DNA of 64,000 nt from Cycas panzhihuaensis (lineage: Eukaryota > Cycadophyta): NCBI GenBank assembly GCA_023213395.1, contig CM041465.1, positions 169,329,741-169,393,740 on the forward strand, in the 5' to 3' direction. The notes below the pieces were generated by a model, which worked only from the letters and a program-made list of their open reading frames with translations, had not been told where the DNA came from and did not search any database. This document shows, piece after piece, positions 11,853 to 24,090 of the stretch; the stretch's first letter is position 1; each line of letters opens with the position of its first letter. Made by a program: the position numbers and the translations under genes.

Positions 11853-13530
11853 AGTCTTAACCAAGTTTTTCACCTACATTCTAGCCAACCTTCTTTACTA
11901 TTTACCCTCTATAACTGACCCTTAAAGATTGTATTCAGCTCGTTGAAATACCTATGCTATTTCCTTTGATTAAAGCTTACTTGTATCATTTGTAAGCTAT
12001 ATTCTTTAAGATCTGTGTTTCATAACTTGAATGTATCATCTATAGGCTAGGCTATATTCTTTAAGACTTATTCTTCATAGCCTCAAAGTATAATCTACTG
12101 ATTATTATTTTAAGGTCTAATCATTATATATTTTTCATGGTTGTTGAATAGGCAACTTTTCTATGGTCTTAACATATTATTATATGGCTATGTCTAAAAT
12201 ATATTCAGGGTATAATTAAGCCATATCATTTATAGTCTCTATAATATCTCTATGACTCCATTAATCCTATTGTGTGCTTTTGGTTCCTGTGTTGCATCTT
12301 TACAACACTTCCAATCTTGCATGGCCTCTTGTATGATCTCTACATAATCATGGTCTATTTGTTTGGATCCCTACATGGCTTTTACTCGACGAGGCTTCTA
12401 TTTTGCCATTTATGGCCCTATGTGGCTCTTTTCTATGCTCCTACATGGTTGCTAGTCCTGTGTGGCCCTTTTTATACTACAAGATTGCTCAGTTGACCTT
12501 ACATGGTCCTTTGCATGGTTGATTCACTGCCTGCATGGCTCATATTGAGTGCTATTTGACTCTTGCACACTATTGGACAAATGAAACTATGTTATATTAC
12601 CACTTAATATAACCCTACTAGAGTCATCTTCATAGCAGAGAAGACAAATTAAAATTTTATTACTTTTTTAGAGAGATCTAACCTCATGTATCTAATCTGT
12701 TTTGTTATTTTTAAAAATTTCTACCACCCAATTTAATTTTTTATAAAGTTTTAAAACTTTAGGTTACATAGATTAGTAAATTCATAGAATATTCCAGTTT
12801 CAATAAAGGTCTTTAGCTTAAAGTTGCTTTTTAATTATTTTTTAAGTTTTTTTAAGCCTATTTCTAATTTTTTTAAGGTAATTTTTTAGCTTTTTTAAGG
12901 TTTTTTATTTTTATTTTTTTTTCTTAAGACATAATAATGAATCTATTAATTACAAAATATTTTTAAAAATCAATAAAAAACATTAAAAAATAAGTACCTA
13001 ATGAACCACTTGATTACCATCCTTACAAATAGAATGGTTAAGACCCTGAAGTTGCCACTTTGTATATGCTAGTGGCCCTTCTAAGACTTTATGGATATTA
13101 GAGAAGCCCATTAGCAATTAGGTGTACTTAATGGAAGACTAAGGTGTTTATACCCAAAATCTTAGAGTTTAGAGACTAGGCTAGACTTGAAGGAGGTAAG
13201 AACCTTAGTTGTAAGTGTGCCCTTAGATGAGAATCTATTGTTCAAGTTGTAAATCTAGCTTAAGTGGGTCAATAATGTTAGGGGGGCAACTGAGCCTTTT
13301 GTAGTTCCCATGTACCTTTGGGTATATTGAGTCCATGAGCTGCCACTTATGAGTAGGTATGCTATCAGATAAGACCACCTCAACTACCAGGGATTATTTA
13401 GGAGTAGATATACTAAGACCTAGATCCTAGATTAGATTGCCTTTTTTAAGGTAGGTATGACATATGGAAGACATCATGGCATTTTAGATGATTATAAGTA
13501 ATACTATTAAACTATTAAGTAGTGATAGTT
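11853..13530 (+). other. Copia-2 leader with degenerate repeats
   Basis: About 1.7 kb between primer site and recognisable gag. 11982-12130 holds about three worn copies of a 50-56-base unit (tgtatcatttgtaagctat-like). 12290-12560 repeats the word catgg at irregular spacing, which keeps one frame open (12272-12496) without a recognisable protein. 12830-12980 is rich in T tracts. Nothing else identified. Confidence 0.5.
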
Positions 13531-13539
13531 TTTTGGCTT

Positions 13540-14560
13540 AGAAGAAATAAGTTAAGAACATTATGATTATAAACAAAATTTAGCTTTATGTTTCTGGGAA
13601 AATTCCTAAGCTAGTTCCTATTTAAGATCCTAATGATCTTATAAACTTTATTCCCCTTAATCCTAATGTTGTATCTACCTTTTCCAAGTTTAATAAAGTT
13701 GCTCTTTCTTTACTGCACCTATCCTATGAGGATAATATTAGCCTAAATATAGAGCTTGCTTCTACCTCTACAAATATATGGAATATCATATGTACACTCT
13801 ATGAGAGGAAGGGCAATACCAAGGCAATGATGCTTAAAGCCTATCTTTATTCTATTTTATTTACAAGATATATAACAACTCATTTATCTTATCTTAAGAT
13901 GATTAATAACTAGTTAATAGTAATGGGCTAGCCATTAGAGGATAGTGACCTTATATCTTGCATTATTAATGTTTTACCACCTCATTATAACTCTCTTATA
14001 TCTAATCTGTTATATATAGATCAACTTACTACCATTGATTTCAATATATTTGAGGGTTTATTACTCTAGGAAGAATGTATTTTTAACCATTTAGGGAATC
14101 TAGGTGCTTCCTCTTCCATTCCAACTTTTACAGCTTGATATAGAGGAAGACCATAATGTCCACATTTAACACAATAATTTGGTTTAATGAATCTAAACTA
14201 ATAACCCTATTAGTAGCCTAATCAATAGTTATGTTAGCCATATTAGCCTCAACTATCTTATAATCCTCAGGTTATTTATCACTATTATGGTAAACTTAGA
14301 TATATAGCACTCAACTATAGGAAAAAGAGAGTTGACTTCAACAACAATAATTTTAAAACCACCCTATTATGTAGGGTAATTAGACACATGGACATGGAAA
14401 TTATTAGGGACCATAAAGACAGAATTAACCAAATTACTAGGGACTGAGAAGACAAAATCAAAATGCTTCTTAGAGGAACCAATATAATAGAAATTATAAC
14501 CAGAGATAGAATCAAGGAGGCCATATGGCTAACTCTTAAAATTTTTTCCTTAGTAATTTA
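13540..14560 (+). pseudogene. Copia-2 gag (broken)
   Basis: Gag of the UBN2/DUF4219 type. Recognisable are TSTNIWNIICTLYERKG (usual AxxxWxxLxxxYx), LISCIINVLPPHYNSLIS (usual LLxxLPPSYxxL), and a Gln/Pro/Tyr-rich tail near 14200-14290. Stops, mainly TAG, break it. No zinc knuckle is clear. Confidence 0.75.
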
Positions 14561-15060
14561 TCATCTCATTATTTTGACATCTCTTGGTTGATTGATTAAG
14601 GTACCTCTCAATACATGAGATGTTCAAAATAACTCCTTACTGATATAACATTGATTATAGATTAATTTATCACTTTTAAAGATGATAGTACTTTAGAGGT
14701 TACTAAGATTTTCAATGTTCCTATCTCACTAAAGAATTCTAACACTCCACATCATGTCAATAATGTTTTCTATGTACTTGGCATGACACACAACTTACTT
14801 TTAGTTATCTAGATAAATATACAAAACATTTATGTTTTATTTTACCATCTTGGAAAATGCCTAATTATAGATCTAAATGGCAACCTAATTACCTTAGGAT
14901 ATGAAGCTTAGAGACTCTACAAACTTGATAATATAACTAGACCATTGATCCATTTACATGAATTTAGTTTTTAGAACAATTCAACTTTAACTTCTAATCC
15001 TTCTACTTCAACATTAAATTTAATTAATTAATTTGCTTTAGAGATATATATTTCTCCTAA
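14561..15060 (+). pseudogene. Copia-2 protease (broken)
   Basis: 14583-14620 reads SWLID-stop-GTSQYMR, a decayed form of SWLIDSGASxHMT with the Ser of the active site replaced by a stop. Downstream NVFYVLGMTHNLLLV corresponds to the usual NVFYVPGLxxNLLSV block. Confidence 0.8.
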
Positions 15061-16150
15061 AATTATAAAAGACTAGTTATGGCATTAATACCCAGGTCAC
15101 TTAAATATAGACAACTTTTATCTACTCTATAAATTAAATATGGTGTATAACATATTGAATATAAAGTAGATTAAGTGTATTTATAAGGTTTGTGTTATGG
15201 GAAAACATCATCATGCTCCTTTTAGATCAAATAGAAGAGCCTAACATGCCAAGGAACCTTTAGGCTTGGTACATTCAAACATTTGTAGGTCAATGTCTTA
15301 GGCATCCTTTAGAGGCTTTTACTTTTTTATCATATTTATTAATGATGAATTTAAAAAAGTGTAAGTATATTTCATGAAGTAAAAATAATATGCCTTTGAT
15401 AAATTCAAAGAGTTTAAGCATGGAGCTAAAATTAAATTAGAATGCCACTACAAATACTTCATTATGATAATGGAGGTGAATACACATCAACTGAGTTCAC
15501 CTAATTCTATAAGGATAATAACATCAAATAGTAGTTTTCTGCCTTATACACCCCTCAATAAAATTATTGAGTGAATGAATTGGACTTGGTCAACAAAGGC
15601 AAATCCATGCTTATTGCCAAGAATTGGGATTTTAATTTTGGGCTAAAGCCCTTTATACAATTATATATCTCATAAATAAAAGTCCAACCAATATCATATT
15701 AAATATTACTCCTGATGAGGCCTAGTCAGGTTAAAAACCTATGGTCTTACATTTATGCACTTTTGGTTATATAGTGTACATGCTCGTACTAAACAAATAG
15801 AGGAAAGAGTTAGATGATAAGAGCTAAAAATATATTTTTATTGGTTACCAACCTAGCTGAAAATCATATAAATTGTATGATCCTACCATTAACCAAATGC
15901 ATACATCTCAAGATGTCATATTCTTAAAAGAAAACTGTGATTTGGATATCACACAAATTTCACTCTTTAATGATCAGTCAGATAAAGCACTAGTTTCTTA
16001 TATTGCTCCATAAAATGTTACTATTGAACACATGTATCTAACATCAACATTTATTCCCAATTCCTCACCTGCTCTACCTACCTCTACTTCTACATATATT
16101 CCTATTAGTTCTTCAAAGGATATTCAAGATGAGGCTACTTCTAAGTAATT
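15061..16150 (+). pseudogene. Copia-2 integrase (broken)
   Basis: LWH-x-YPGHLNIDN and KVCVMGKHHHAPF represent the HHCC zinc finger. LVHSNICRSMS has Asn for the first catalytic Asp. LHYDNGGEYTSTEF keeps the second Asp. Frame shifts follow. Later PLYTIIYLINKSPTNI-like and IFIGYQPS-like pieces match the C-terminal half. Confidence 0.8.
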
Positions 16151-17260
16151 ACATAAATGATACATATAGATGATCTCTTTTGTTCCTTCATCACTACAAC
16201 AAGTAGAGAGACAATTAAATATAGGTCATCCACTAACTTTGCCTTTATAATAGAAGTGTTGTCAGCTCCTAAACCTTCTACTTTTAAGGAAGTTGTTATA
16301 GATCTAAAATGGCAAGCAATAATGATTGAAGAAATAGATTCTATCCTATAGAATGATACTTGGGAGCTTATTAAGCTAATTGAAGGGAAGAAGTTTATTG
16401 ATTGTAGATGGCTCCATTCAGTGATATAAATCCCATTTATTTACCAAAGGTTTCAAATAGGTTGAAGGTATTGACTATGATGACACATTTATACTAGTTA
16501 CTAATATGATCATTGTCAAGCTTATTTTAGCACTTACAGATTAATTTAATTAGCCTATATACCAAATGGATGTAAAAGGTGCCTTCTTAAATGGCCACTT
16601 GTAGGAGGAAATCTATATAAATTAGCCTCCTAGCTTTATTGTTCATGGAAAAGAACACCTAGTATGCAAACTAAAAAAGGCATCATATGGCCTTAAACAA
16701 TCACCTTGCACTTGGTATATAAAGATTGATGCATACTTTTAGAATCATAGACTCATTCACTCATCTTTAGATTCAAATCTATATATTAGAATCCATAATG
16801 GTTTGATCACTTTGCTCATACTTTATATCAATGATTTATTAATAACTAGCAATAACACAAAGTGGATTACACATCTCTAGGGAGAACTAAAAAGTAACTT
16901 TGAGATGACTAACCTTAGGTTACTCTACTATTTTCTTAGCATGGAAGTCTAATAGGAGCTAGGTTGTATTTTCCTTTTAGAGTCAAAATATGCAAAGGAA
17001 ATTCTTCACGAATATATAATGGATGAATGTAAACCATTACTAACTCTTATGAAGATAAGACTAAAATTATACATTGATGAACATGGAAAACTTATGGATC
17101 TAATGTTGTGTAGACAACTTATAGGGAAATAAATTTACCTCACCCATACTCGACCAGACATTACCTATGCCATTGGAATTTATTTTAGGTTCATGACATA
17201 GCCTAAAATTTCACATTAGAAAGTAGCAATGAGGATATTAAAATATCTTTAAGATACTCT
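16151..17260 (+). pseudogene. Copia-2 reverse transcriptase (broken)
   Basis: The frame 16157-16351 ends in KWQAIMIEEIDSIL, the usual WxxAMxxExxAL block, followed after a stop by NDTWELIKL. DVKGAFLNGHL-stop-EEIY starts at 16569; the stop TAG at 16602 stands where Gln is usual. The active site reads YIND (16824-16835) instead of YVDD, so a catalytic Asp is lost by one G-to-A change. Confidence 0.87.
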
Positions 17261-17770
17261 TTAGTTTGCAATTGATTACTATAATGTGGAAAATCCTTTA
17301 TTGATAGCTTACATAGATGTAGAGTAGGTTGGATGTAAACATAGCTATAGATTAAGCTCAAGCTATTATTTTAACTTGGGTTTTGCTTTAGGTTCATGGT
17401 TTTGCAAAATGTAGCCTAATATCACCCTATATTCAACTAATGCTAAGTATGCAATTACTTTTAATGTAGCTACTGAGGCTATCTAGCTTAGAAGGATTCT
17501 TGAATATCTTGAAATCGATTAAACACAAGTTATATCACTATTTTGTTATAATTAAAGTGTTGCTAAATTGACTAAGAATCTTATGTTCCATGCTAGAACC
17601 AAACATATCAAGGTTCACTATCACTTCATCAGGAAGCATGTACAAGATGGTGAGATAGATTTGATCTACAAGCTAACTGAATATCTGATTCTAGATATCT
17701 TTATAAAATCATTCTCTCATGATAAATTTAAAATATTTTAGCTTGGCCTTAGTGTCAGAATTAGTGAACT
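17261..17770 (+). pseudogene. Copia-2 RNase H (broken)
   Basis: Blocks: LLIAYIDVE-stop-VGC (usual GYxDADWAG), STNAKYAITFNVATEAI (STxEAEYxAxxxAxxE), HARTKHIKVHYHFIRKHVQ (usual RTKHIDxxxHFIRE) and DIFIKSFSHDKFK (usual DxxTKxLxxxxF). Ends just before the purine tract. Confidence 0.85.
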
Positions 17771-17777
17771 CATCAAT

Positions 17778-17786
17778 AAGGGAGGG
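17778..17786 (+). promoter_or_regulatory. Copia-2 polypurine tract
   Basis: AAGGGAGGG directly before the 3' LTR start TGATAAAAG. Confidence 0.8.
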
Positions 17787-18243
17787 TGATAAAAGAATTA
17801 ATGATGTATTTCATTAATTTATTATGGATCAATTATATTATTGTAACTTTTTTCTATAGTATATGACGGCTTTATTATCATAAAAGGGGTTAATCAAAAC
17901 TTAATATTGTGAACCTAGTTATGTGGGTGTTGATGTTTCTTTAATATTATATTAGTGTAAAGTTGATTTATCTTGCAAGGTGCCAATTATCACCTTGTAT
18001 GATCTTATGTTAATATTCTCAATATATTAGGTAACAACCTCTTTTATTCTCTATGTGAGGATTTTTATGTCACTCTTTATTATCTCATGTACTTCAATTT
18101 TTTCATATGTTATTACAAGTGATATGATATTGAAGTATTGTGACTAATTCCTTTAGTTTTATATTTTTTATTATTATTGAATGTTATTGGGTGTAACATG
18201 TCTTAAAAATGGGTTTCCAAATAGGAAGACTTCTCCACTCTTA
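17787..18243 (+). repeat. Copia-2 3' LTR
   Basis: 457 bases. Ends CTCTTA where the 5' copy ends GCTCA; the exact GTATG duplication at 18244-18248 fixes the end. Confidence 0.92.
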
Positions 18244-18248
18244 GTATG

Positions 18249-18685
18249 CTAGAGTATAGTTACAAAACTAGAACCTAGAGTTGAGAAACATAAGTTAATA
18301 AACAAAGGGATACCTAGCAATTTTGTAAATGAGAAGTTAAGTGGAAAACAAAAAGGAACATTGTTTTCATTTTTATAAATGGATCACTAAACCCAAACAA
18401 AAGTGTATAAAGGCACAAAAATGCCAAAACAAAGAGTTACAAAGTAAAATCTTGATCTTTAAGCCTCTAAGAAAGGATTGTAACTCACATAATAAAGGAA
18501 ATATGAAAATGTAGGAGAAGGAAGATGAAAAGGTATTCTTCGTATGTTTATTACCTCTTAGCTAATTTCACTTTATCTTTTAGGGTCTTTAGACTACTTT
18601 GGGCCTTAAACTTAGTAGAAAGTAGAGTATCATTAAGATGGGGTATATCGAGTAGAGCAATAATGGGCTAGGTGCATAAAGTAGG
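18249..18685. other. Unassigned AT-rich spacer
   Basis: Sequence right of Copia-2; may continue the chromovirus 3' LTR or its flank. No coding or RNA feature seen. Confidence 0.3.
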
Positions 18686-18995
18686 TAAGTTCTACATGAT
18701 TATTCATTGGTTTAATTCATACATATCATATAAGTTCTACATGATTATTCTTTAGCTCAACCTCATAGAGTATATAAGTTCTATATGATTATTCTTTGGT
18801 TTAGTTTTATAGAATAGATATGCTCTATGTTAATTATTCTTTGGTTTAGTTTCATAGGGTAGATAAGGTCTGCATGATTATTCTTTGGTTTAGTTACATA
18901 GAGAAAATAAGTTCTATATGAATATTCTTTTGTTCAATTTTAGAGAATATATAAGTTTAGTATGAATATACTTTGGATCATTTTTCATAAAGTAG
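18686..18995. repeat. Degenerate tandem repeat, 44-45-base unit, about seven copies
   Basis: Units beginning taagttctacatgattattc start at about 18686, 18731, 18775, 18819, 18864, 18908 and 18952. The spacing is regular at 44-45 bases while the sequence drifts. The core is a tTAAGTTCTAtATGATTATTCTTTGGTTTAG-like phrase (given in part only). Confidence 0.88.
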
Positions 18996-19149
18996 GTGAA
19001 TCCACACTTGAAGAAATATCTTAGGATTTTATCTCCATCCCATGCAAGGGATAGATTTAGTAAGTGTCATGAACATGTATATTCATTACTATTTTAGTCT
19101 TATTAGACTATCTTAAAGGTGCTAAATTATAGTTTAGTTTAAAACATTT

Positions 19150-19380
19150 AAGTTGAGCAAGTCCCCATTCTAAGAAGCTTGAGCAAGTCTCCTCTTTAGT
19201 TATTTTATATGCATAAGGGTTGAGTGGGTTCCCTCTATATATATTTTAATATGAACTCAGGTTGCATGAGTCCCCACTTCCTATGAGGGTTGAGCGATTC
19301 CCCTTTATGGTTATTTCTATGTGCATGAGAGTTAAGTTAGTCTCCTCTTTGATTATTCTTATATGTATGGGTGAGTACTA
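19150..19380. repeat. Second degenerate tandem repeat, about 42-base unit
   Basis: Five to six phrases of the form ggttgagcaagtcyccyctt followed by a T-rich run and tatgcataagggtt, spaced about 42 bases. More diverged than the array at 18686 and different in sequence. Confidence 0.65.
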
Positions 19381-20811
19381 TAGAGTATGGATTCAAATCC
19401 TCATTTTTAGTAAGTGTTGTGTGGTATGAAACACACAATCCATTAAGATAATAGCCTTATTTTTTGTGATTGTTGTGTGGTATAAAATATAAAACTTATT
19501 AAGATAATAAGTTAGTATGAACATATACAAGATTATTATTATATATTACATGGTATATGACACATGGGTCATAGAGAGATAGTCCAAAAAGATTAACTCA
19601 GTGAAGGTGTATATGTGGTATGATATTTCTAAATAAAGTGCATAATTGGTGTGTAATAAAAGGGTCAAAAGATATCTTAACAATGCATTGACTTGACAAT
19701 GGTATATATATGGTATGGCATTTCTAGATAGACTGCATGAATTGAATTATAGCAAAAAGTTTAGAAATAATTCAATAGTGATTTATTATAGTTTTGTGAC
19801 CAAAGAAGTGATTAGGACATGTTATGGGCTAAGAGTACTCCAATATTCATATTATGTCTTCTAGCTTAAGGGCATTTTCCTCTTTAGGAAAGTAGTTTGT
19901 TAGGTGATAAATCTATCTAAAGTAATTTAGTTGGTTCTATTTTTCAGTCAAGTTAAGTATATGTAAGATATCCTAATAGGTGAATTATAATACTATATCA
20001 CTTGTTGTATTTTCTAAAATTCATGGCCACTAAGATTATGCTTTGAAATCTATTAGAAACATCACTGACCTCTTGGACTATTAACATCTATGGGCATATA
20101 CTTTTCTACTATGAATTCTTGCATGACTTTAGTTTTAACTTTCACAATCCAAGTAGATCAAGTAGATGTTGGCTTAGTTGATAAAAATAGGTGAGTCATA
20201 ACTAAGCAGTATCATAACCAACCCTAGGCAAAGGTTATGGCTATAACACAGACCATAAAAGCACACACAACTTTGTCAACATTGGTGTTACCTAAATATT
20301 AGGCTTTTACTTGGAGAAGAGTAGGCTTTTTAGTGTCTCAGTACTTAGAGGATATTCAATTATATATGATGGAGAAGTAACTCATTAATAACCATTCTAT
20401 ATAAACTTATACATATTTTACATTGGTAGCTTTGACATAGTACTTGTTATCAAATTATTAAAATCTTTGGGTATGTATTCCCTTAACCACTTAAAGAACT
20501 TCATCTATTTCTATATACATGGGTAATTATATCAACTGTCATGAATTAGCACCTCTTAATCCTCTATCACACTAGTAGAAAAGATGGAAAAACTACTTCT
20601 TAAGGGATATGTTAAGTTCATAATTAAAATTTTTACAATCTAAGGATAAGAACATGAGGATACATTAGTAGTTCCTTAGTAGGAGTAAATGGACTAGTTG
20701 TGAAATTAATATCTAAATGTTTTCTAAGACTTGCTTGTTGTATTTATCCATCAAGGAGCATAGAACATATTATTCATATTAAGATAAATAAGGGCCCAAC
20801 CATAGTAAAAT
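19381..20811. other. Unassigned AT-rich region with short repeats
   Basis: 19400-19520 has two copies of a 60-70-base phrase (tgttgtgtggtat...ttaagataata). 19590-19730 has two looser copies of a tatatgtggtat...tttctagata phrase. 20260-20480 on the plus strand is less interrupted and reads FTWRRVGFLVSQYLEDIQ, which I cannot assign. CCTAT at 20812-20816 is the presumed left target duplication of Tat-B. Confidence 0.35.
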
Positions 20812-20816
20812 CCTAT

Positions 20817-22427
20817 TGGTTATTTGGGAACCATTCTAGGTTAAGTACCTCTCAATAACGTTATGTTTTGTCTATTTTAGGTAAATATTGGGAGATATTT
20901 AGAGGTATAGGAACCATAGAATCAACTTTGTCCAACTCCTAAGAAGAATTCCCCACTTGTTTGTGTTTTATTCTTGAAAGTTGGATTGAAATTATGAGGC
21001 TAGGATATGTGGTGACAACTCAATGATGGAATATACTAGCCTATATAAATAGGTAGAGGAGATCTAAATTCAGAGCTATATTTATAATGCTTTTATTTTA
21101 TTATTTTATTCTTTCCTTGATTTCTTTCAACATTTCAAGTTTATTTGAAGGAAGGAAAGTAAAATAATATCATATGATCATACATTCATATAATGAATTT
21201 GTATGTAAGCCAAGAAGATTCAATAAAATCAAGAAAAGTCACACCAAAAGATAAAAGAAACTCTTACTTTTGTTCTTCTAATTTTTTAAAAGTAAATTTC
21301 TTTAGCTAGGAAAAGAAACAAAAAGATTAAGCTAGGAAAAAAAATAAAAATATTAAACTAAACATTTACTAAGGATTTAAAGAAAAAAAAACAAGACACT
21401 TAAATAAAAAAATAATAGTGAACTTTAAAAAGGAAACTTTCATACATACCTAAGAAATGAGAATTGAAGGTACATGAAGTTCCTTTTTTAAGTTCTTCCT
21501 CTTGCATGTTTGATCTTTGATAGGGTTTGGAACTTTTTAAAGCATAGAATAACTTAAAATAAAAGAAATAACCCATAAACTATAATATGGCTTATTGTTC
21601 ATATGCAAGCTCAAAGTTCACTCATATGATTTATTAGAGTTAATATACAAGATAGAAATTTAACATGCAAGCTCTAATTTACCCATATGATCTATTAAAA
21701 GTATAATAATAGGAGTATGAAAGGAATTTTCATTTGGTTTAATAACATGTAACCATGTAAATAGCAAATTCATTCCATTTCTCATAAAAGAAAAAGCATA
21801 AAAGACATACAAAGTCTATTTCACTTATTCTTTTGTTCATGTAATCCTTTAGACAAAGAAAAGTAGAGAATCAAGGAAAACCCTTTAAATAACTAAAATA
21901 TTAATGAATAAGAGATACTATATTTATGCCTTAGGATAGCAATCTTTCTCTTTTCAACCAATCTTTCACCATTTCTTCCTTTTAAAACAAGTAGCAAAAG
22001 AAGGAAATTATAAAGAAACCACCAATACTAGCACCAAACCATAAGAAATAAGACAAAGACCTGTTGGAAATCTTAACTACTATGGAGAATATGAGGGAGA
22101 ATCTATGAAATATGATGAAGAGGTAGATCTCTCTTCTCTATAACAAAACCCTATGAACCCTACAAAGGGCTGACCTTTCATCCAAGATTTTTCCAAGAAA
22201 AACTAAGAAATAACATAAGAACTAGTATAAAAAATGATAAAGATAGCATAAGTAGGTTACAATATAATAAGTAATCATTCAAAAAGCCAAGAAAGAGTGA
22301 TAGAAAAGCATTACCAAACTTATAATAAAAGACTTAGAATTTATATTAAAGACTTATAGGAGATAAACATTTTAGTAAGCAACAAAAATAGAGTTAAACA
22401 ATAACACTATTAATATCAATATTTTCA
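20817..22427 (-). repeat. Tat-B 3' LTR
   Basis: Starts TGGTTATTTGGGAA and aligns with 57836-59133 over its first 1.3 kb; both copies are AT-rich and diverged by substitutions and small indels. The high end (ATTTTCA at 22421-22427) is set by the adjoining polypyrimidine run, which is the polypurine tract of the minus-strand element; the partner copy is cut before this point, so this end is an inference. Confidence 0.8.
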
Positions 22428-22446
22428 AGTCCCTTTTTCCTTGATT
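22428..22446 (-). promoter_or_regulatory. Tat-B polypurine tract
   Basis: On the minus strand AAGGAAAAAGGGACT lies directly before TGAAAATATTG, the inferred 3' LTR start. Confidence 0.6.
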
Positions 22447-23629
22447 CTCTCTTTTTTAACTTTATCCTTGCCAAAAGATGTAACAACTACTCTATTTTGA
22501 TTCATTTAGAGGTCTTCAAGTGAAGGAGAAGGTGATAGTATAAATTCTGGGTGATGACATATAGAGCTAGAAAGAAAATGGTGCATTTGACTAAAAAATT
22601 TATATGTATGATAATCAAAATGTAATTTCTTTTATAAAATATAATCAATCACATTTTATGAAAGATGAAAAATATAATTTTATATATAAAACATGATCGA
22701 TTGTATTTTATGAATAAAAGCATGTTTTTAGCAGTATTAATAACACGAAGAAACATGAAATGAAAAATTTAAAAACAAACTTAAAAAAGATAAAGTATTG
22801 CAAAAAAACTAAAATAAATTTATTAGAGATAAAGGTAGCCCAAAAAAAGTGATGAATTAAGCAGACGCCCAAAAGTATTACAAATTGACAAGTAATAAAC
22901 AAGATCAAGAGGAAAGAATAGAAACAAAAGAATGTTTTAAAAGTAAAATGTAGATTAGAATGATTTAGAGAAAGATTTTATTACTATAGTTTCATTCATC
23001 GACATATAGAAGATATTAAAACATACTCATCATCATCCAAACATCAATCATCATCCATCATTTTCATTATAATTCATCAAAATCATATGAAATTGAATCA
23101 AAATCATAACATAGTATTCTAAACACTGAATACAATCTTATTTAACAAATAAATACACCTATGATTAAGTAAATCAATTAACAATATAGATGGAAATTAA
23201 TCAAGAGCTAGATTTTGGTGAAATATTTACCCCTTGACACTTGAAGCTCCTACTTTGAGATAGAAGCAAGATGGTGAGAGGTGGCGATGTTTCAAAAGTA
23301 AAAGTCTCTTAAAGATGATAGCAAAAATGGATCAAATGATAGATGAATATGTGACAAAAGGATAGAAAAGAAAATTACCAAGGCTAATACTAAAAAGAAT
23401 CCTAACTTCACTACAACATAAGTTTAAGAGTGTCACCAAAATACCTATCAAATAGACAAGGTTTAAAAGTTTAATTGCCATAAGGATGCCCATAGACAAG
23501 ATAGAACTTACCATTTATTCAATCAAAGGTATTTTCAAAGATGCCTATAAACTAGATGGGGCTTAGGAGTTTAACATAATCAATGATACTGCCAATAATG
23601 CTCATTGATTAGATGGGGCTTAGTAATTA
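22447..23629. other. Tat-B 3' non-coding region
   Basis: AT-rich, no recognisable domain on either strand. Near 23450-23620 a phrase like aaactagatggggcttaggag recurs about three times at roughly 60-base spacing, probably an eroded start of the array that follows. Confidence 0.4.
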
Positions 23630-24090
23630 GGTGGTCATAGTTTTACCTCATTAACCATGCTTTAGAGGTAAGGTTCTTTTGCTAGAACATTAGCGATAGA
23701 CTATCATAGTTTACAAGCTTGTTAATAGGTGATACCTTTTGGAGCTTGAAAGGGATAAATTATCATAGGTCAGACTCATTAGCAATGGAAATTTCAAAGC
23801 TTGATTGTCATAGTTAGGCTCATCAATAATTGAGCTTTAGAGCTTGATTTCTATCATAGTTTTAGGCTTGTTAACAAATGAGTTTTGGAGTGATTCACTA
23901 TCATAGTTTAGGCTCTTTAATAAGTGAATTTTTTGAGCACTATACTACCATAGTTTAAGCTCTTTAATACTTTGATTTTTTCGAGCACTTAGCTACCATA
24001 GTTTAAGCCTTTTAGTAATTTATTTTTTTGGAGCAGTAGGCTACCATAGTTTAAGCTCTTTAGTATTTATTTTTTTAAAGCACATTAAAT
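23630..24090. repeat. Degenerate tandem array, 45-49-base unit
   Basis: Units beginning taccatagtttaagctcttt start at about 23806, 23852, 23899, 23945, 23994 and 24042, with more irregular copies at 23632, 23702 and 23761. The last four copies are the most alike. Tat/Ogre-type elements commonly carry tandem repeats in this 3' region, so it is probably part of Tat-B. Confidence 0.85.

Larger units (their letters stand above)
11379..18243 (+). mobile_element. Copia-2: decayed full-length Ty1/Copia retrotransposon
   Basis: LTRs at 11379-11837 and 17787-18243, an initiator-Met-like primer site after the first, and a purine tract before the second. Exact target duplication GTATG lies at 11374-11378 and 18244-18248. 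Internal order is leader, gag, protease, integrase, RT, RNase H. Very degenerate, with TAG stops frequent where the family has Gln. The LTRs differ visibly, so the insertion is old. Confidence 0.93.

Noticed and set aside
12272-12496. Hydrophobic 74-codon frame as a membrane protein
   Set aside because: Made by repetition of catgg/tggcc words in the Copia-2 leader; no initiation context or homologous frame.
18686-18995. CRISPR-like array
   Set aside because: Whole unit repeats without unique spacers, plant DNA, no cas genes: an ordinary tandem repeat.
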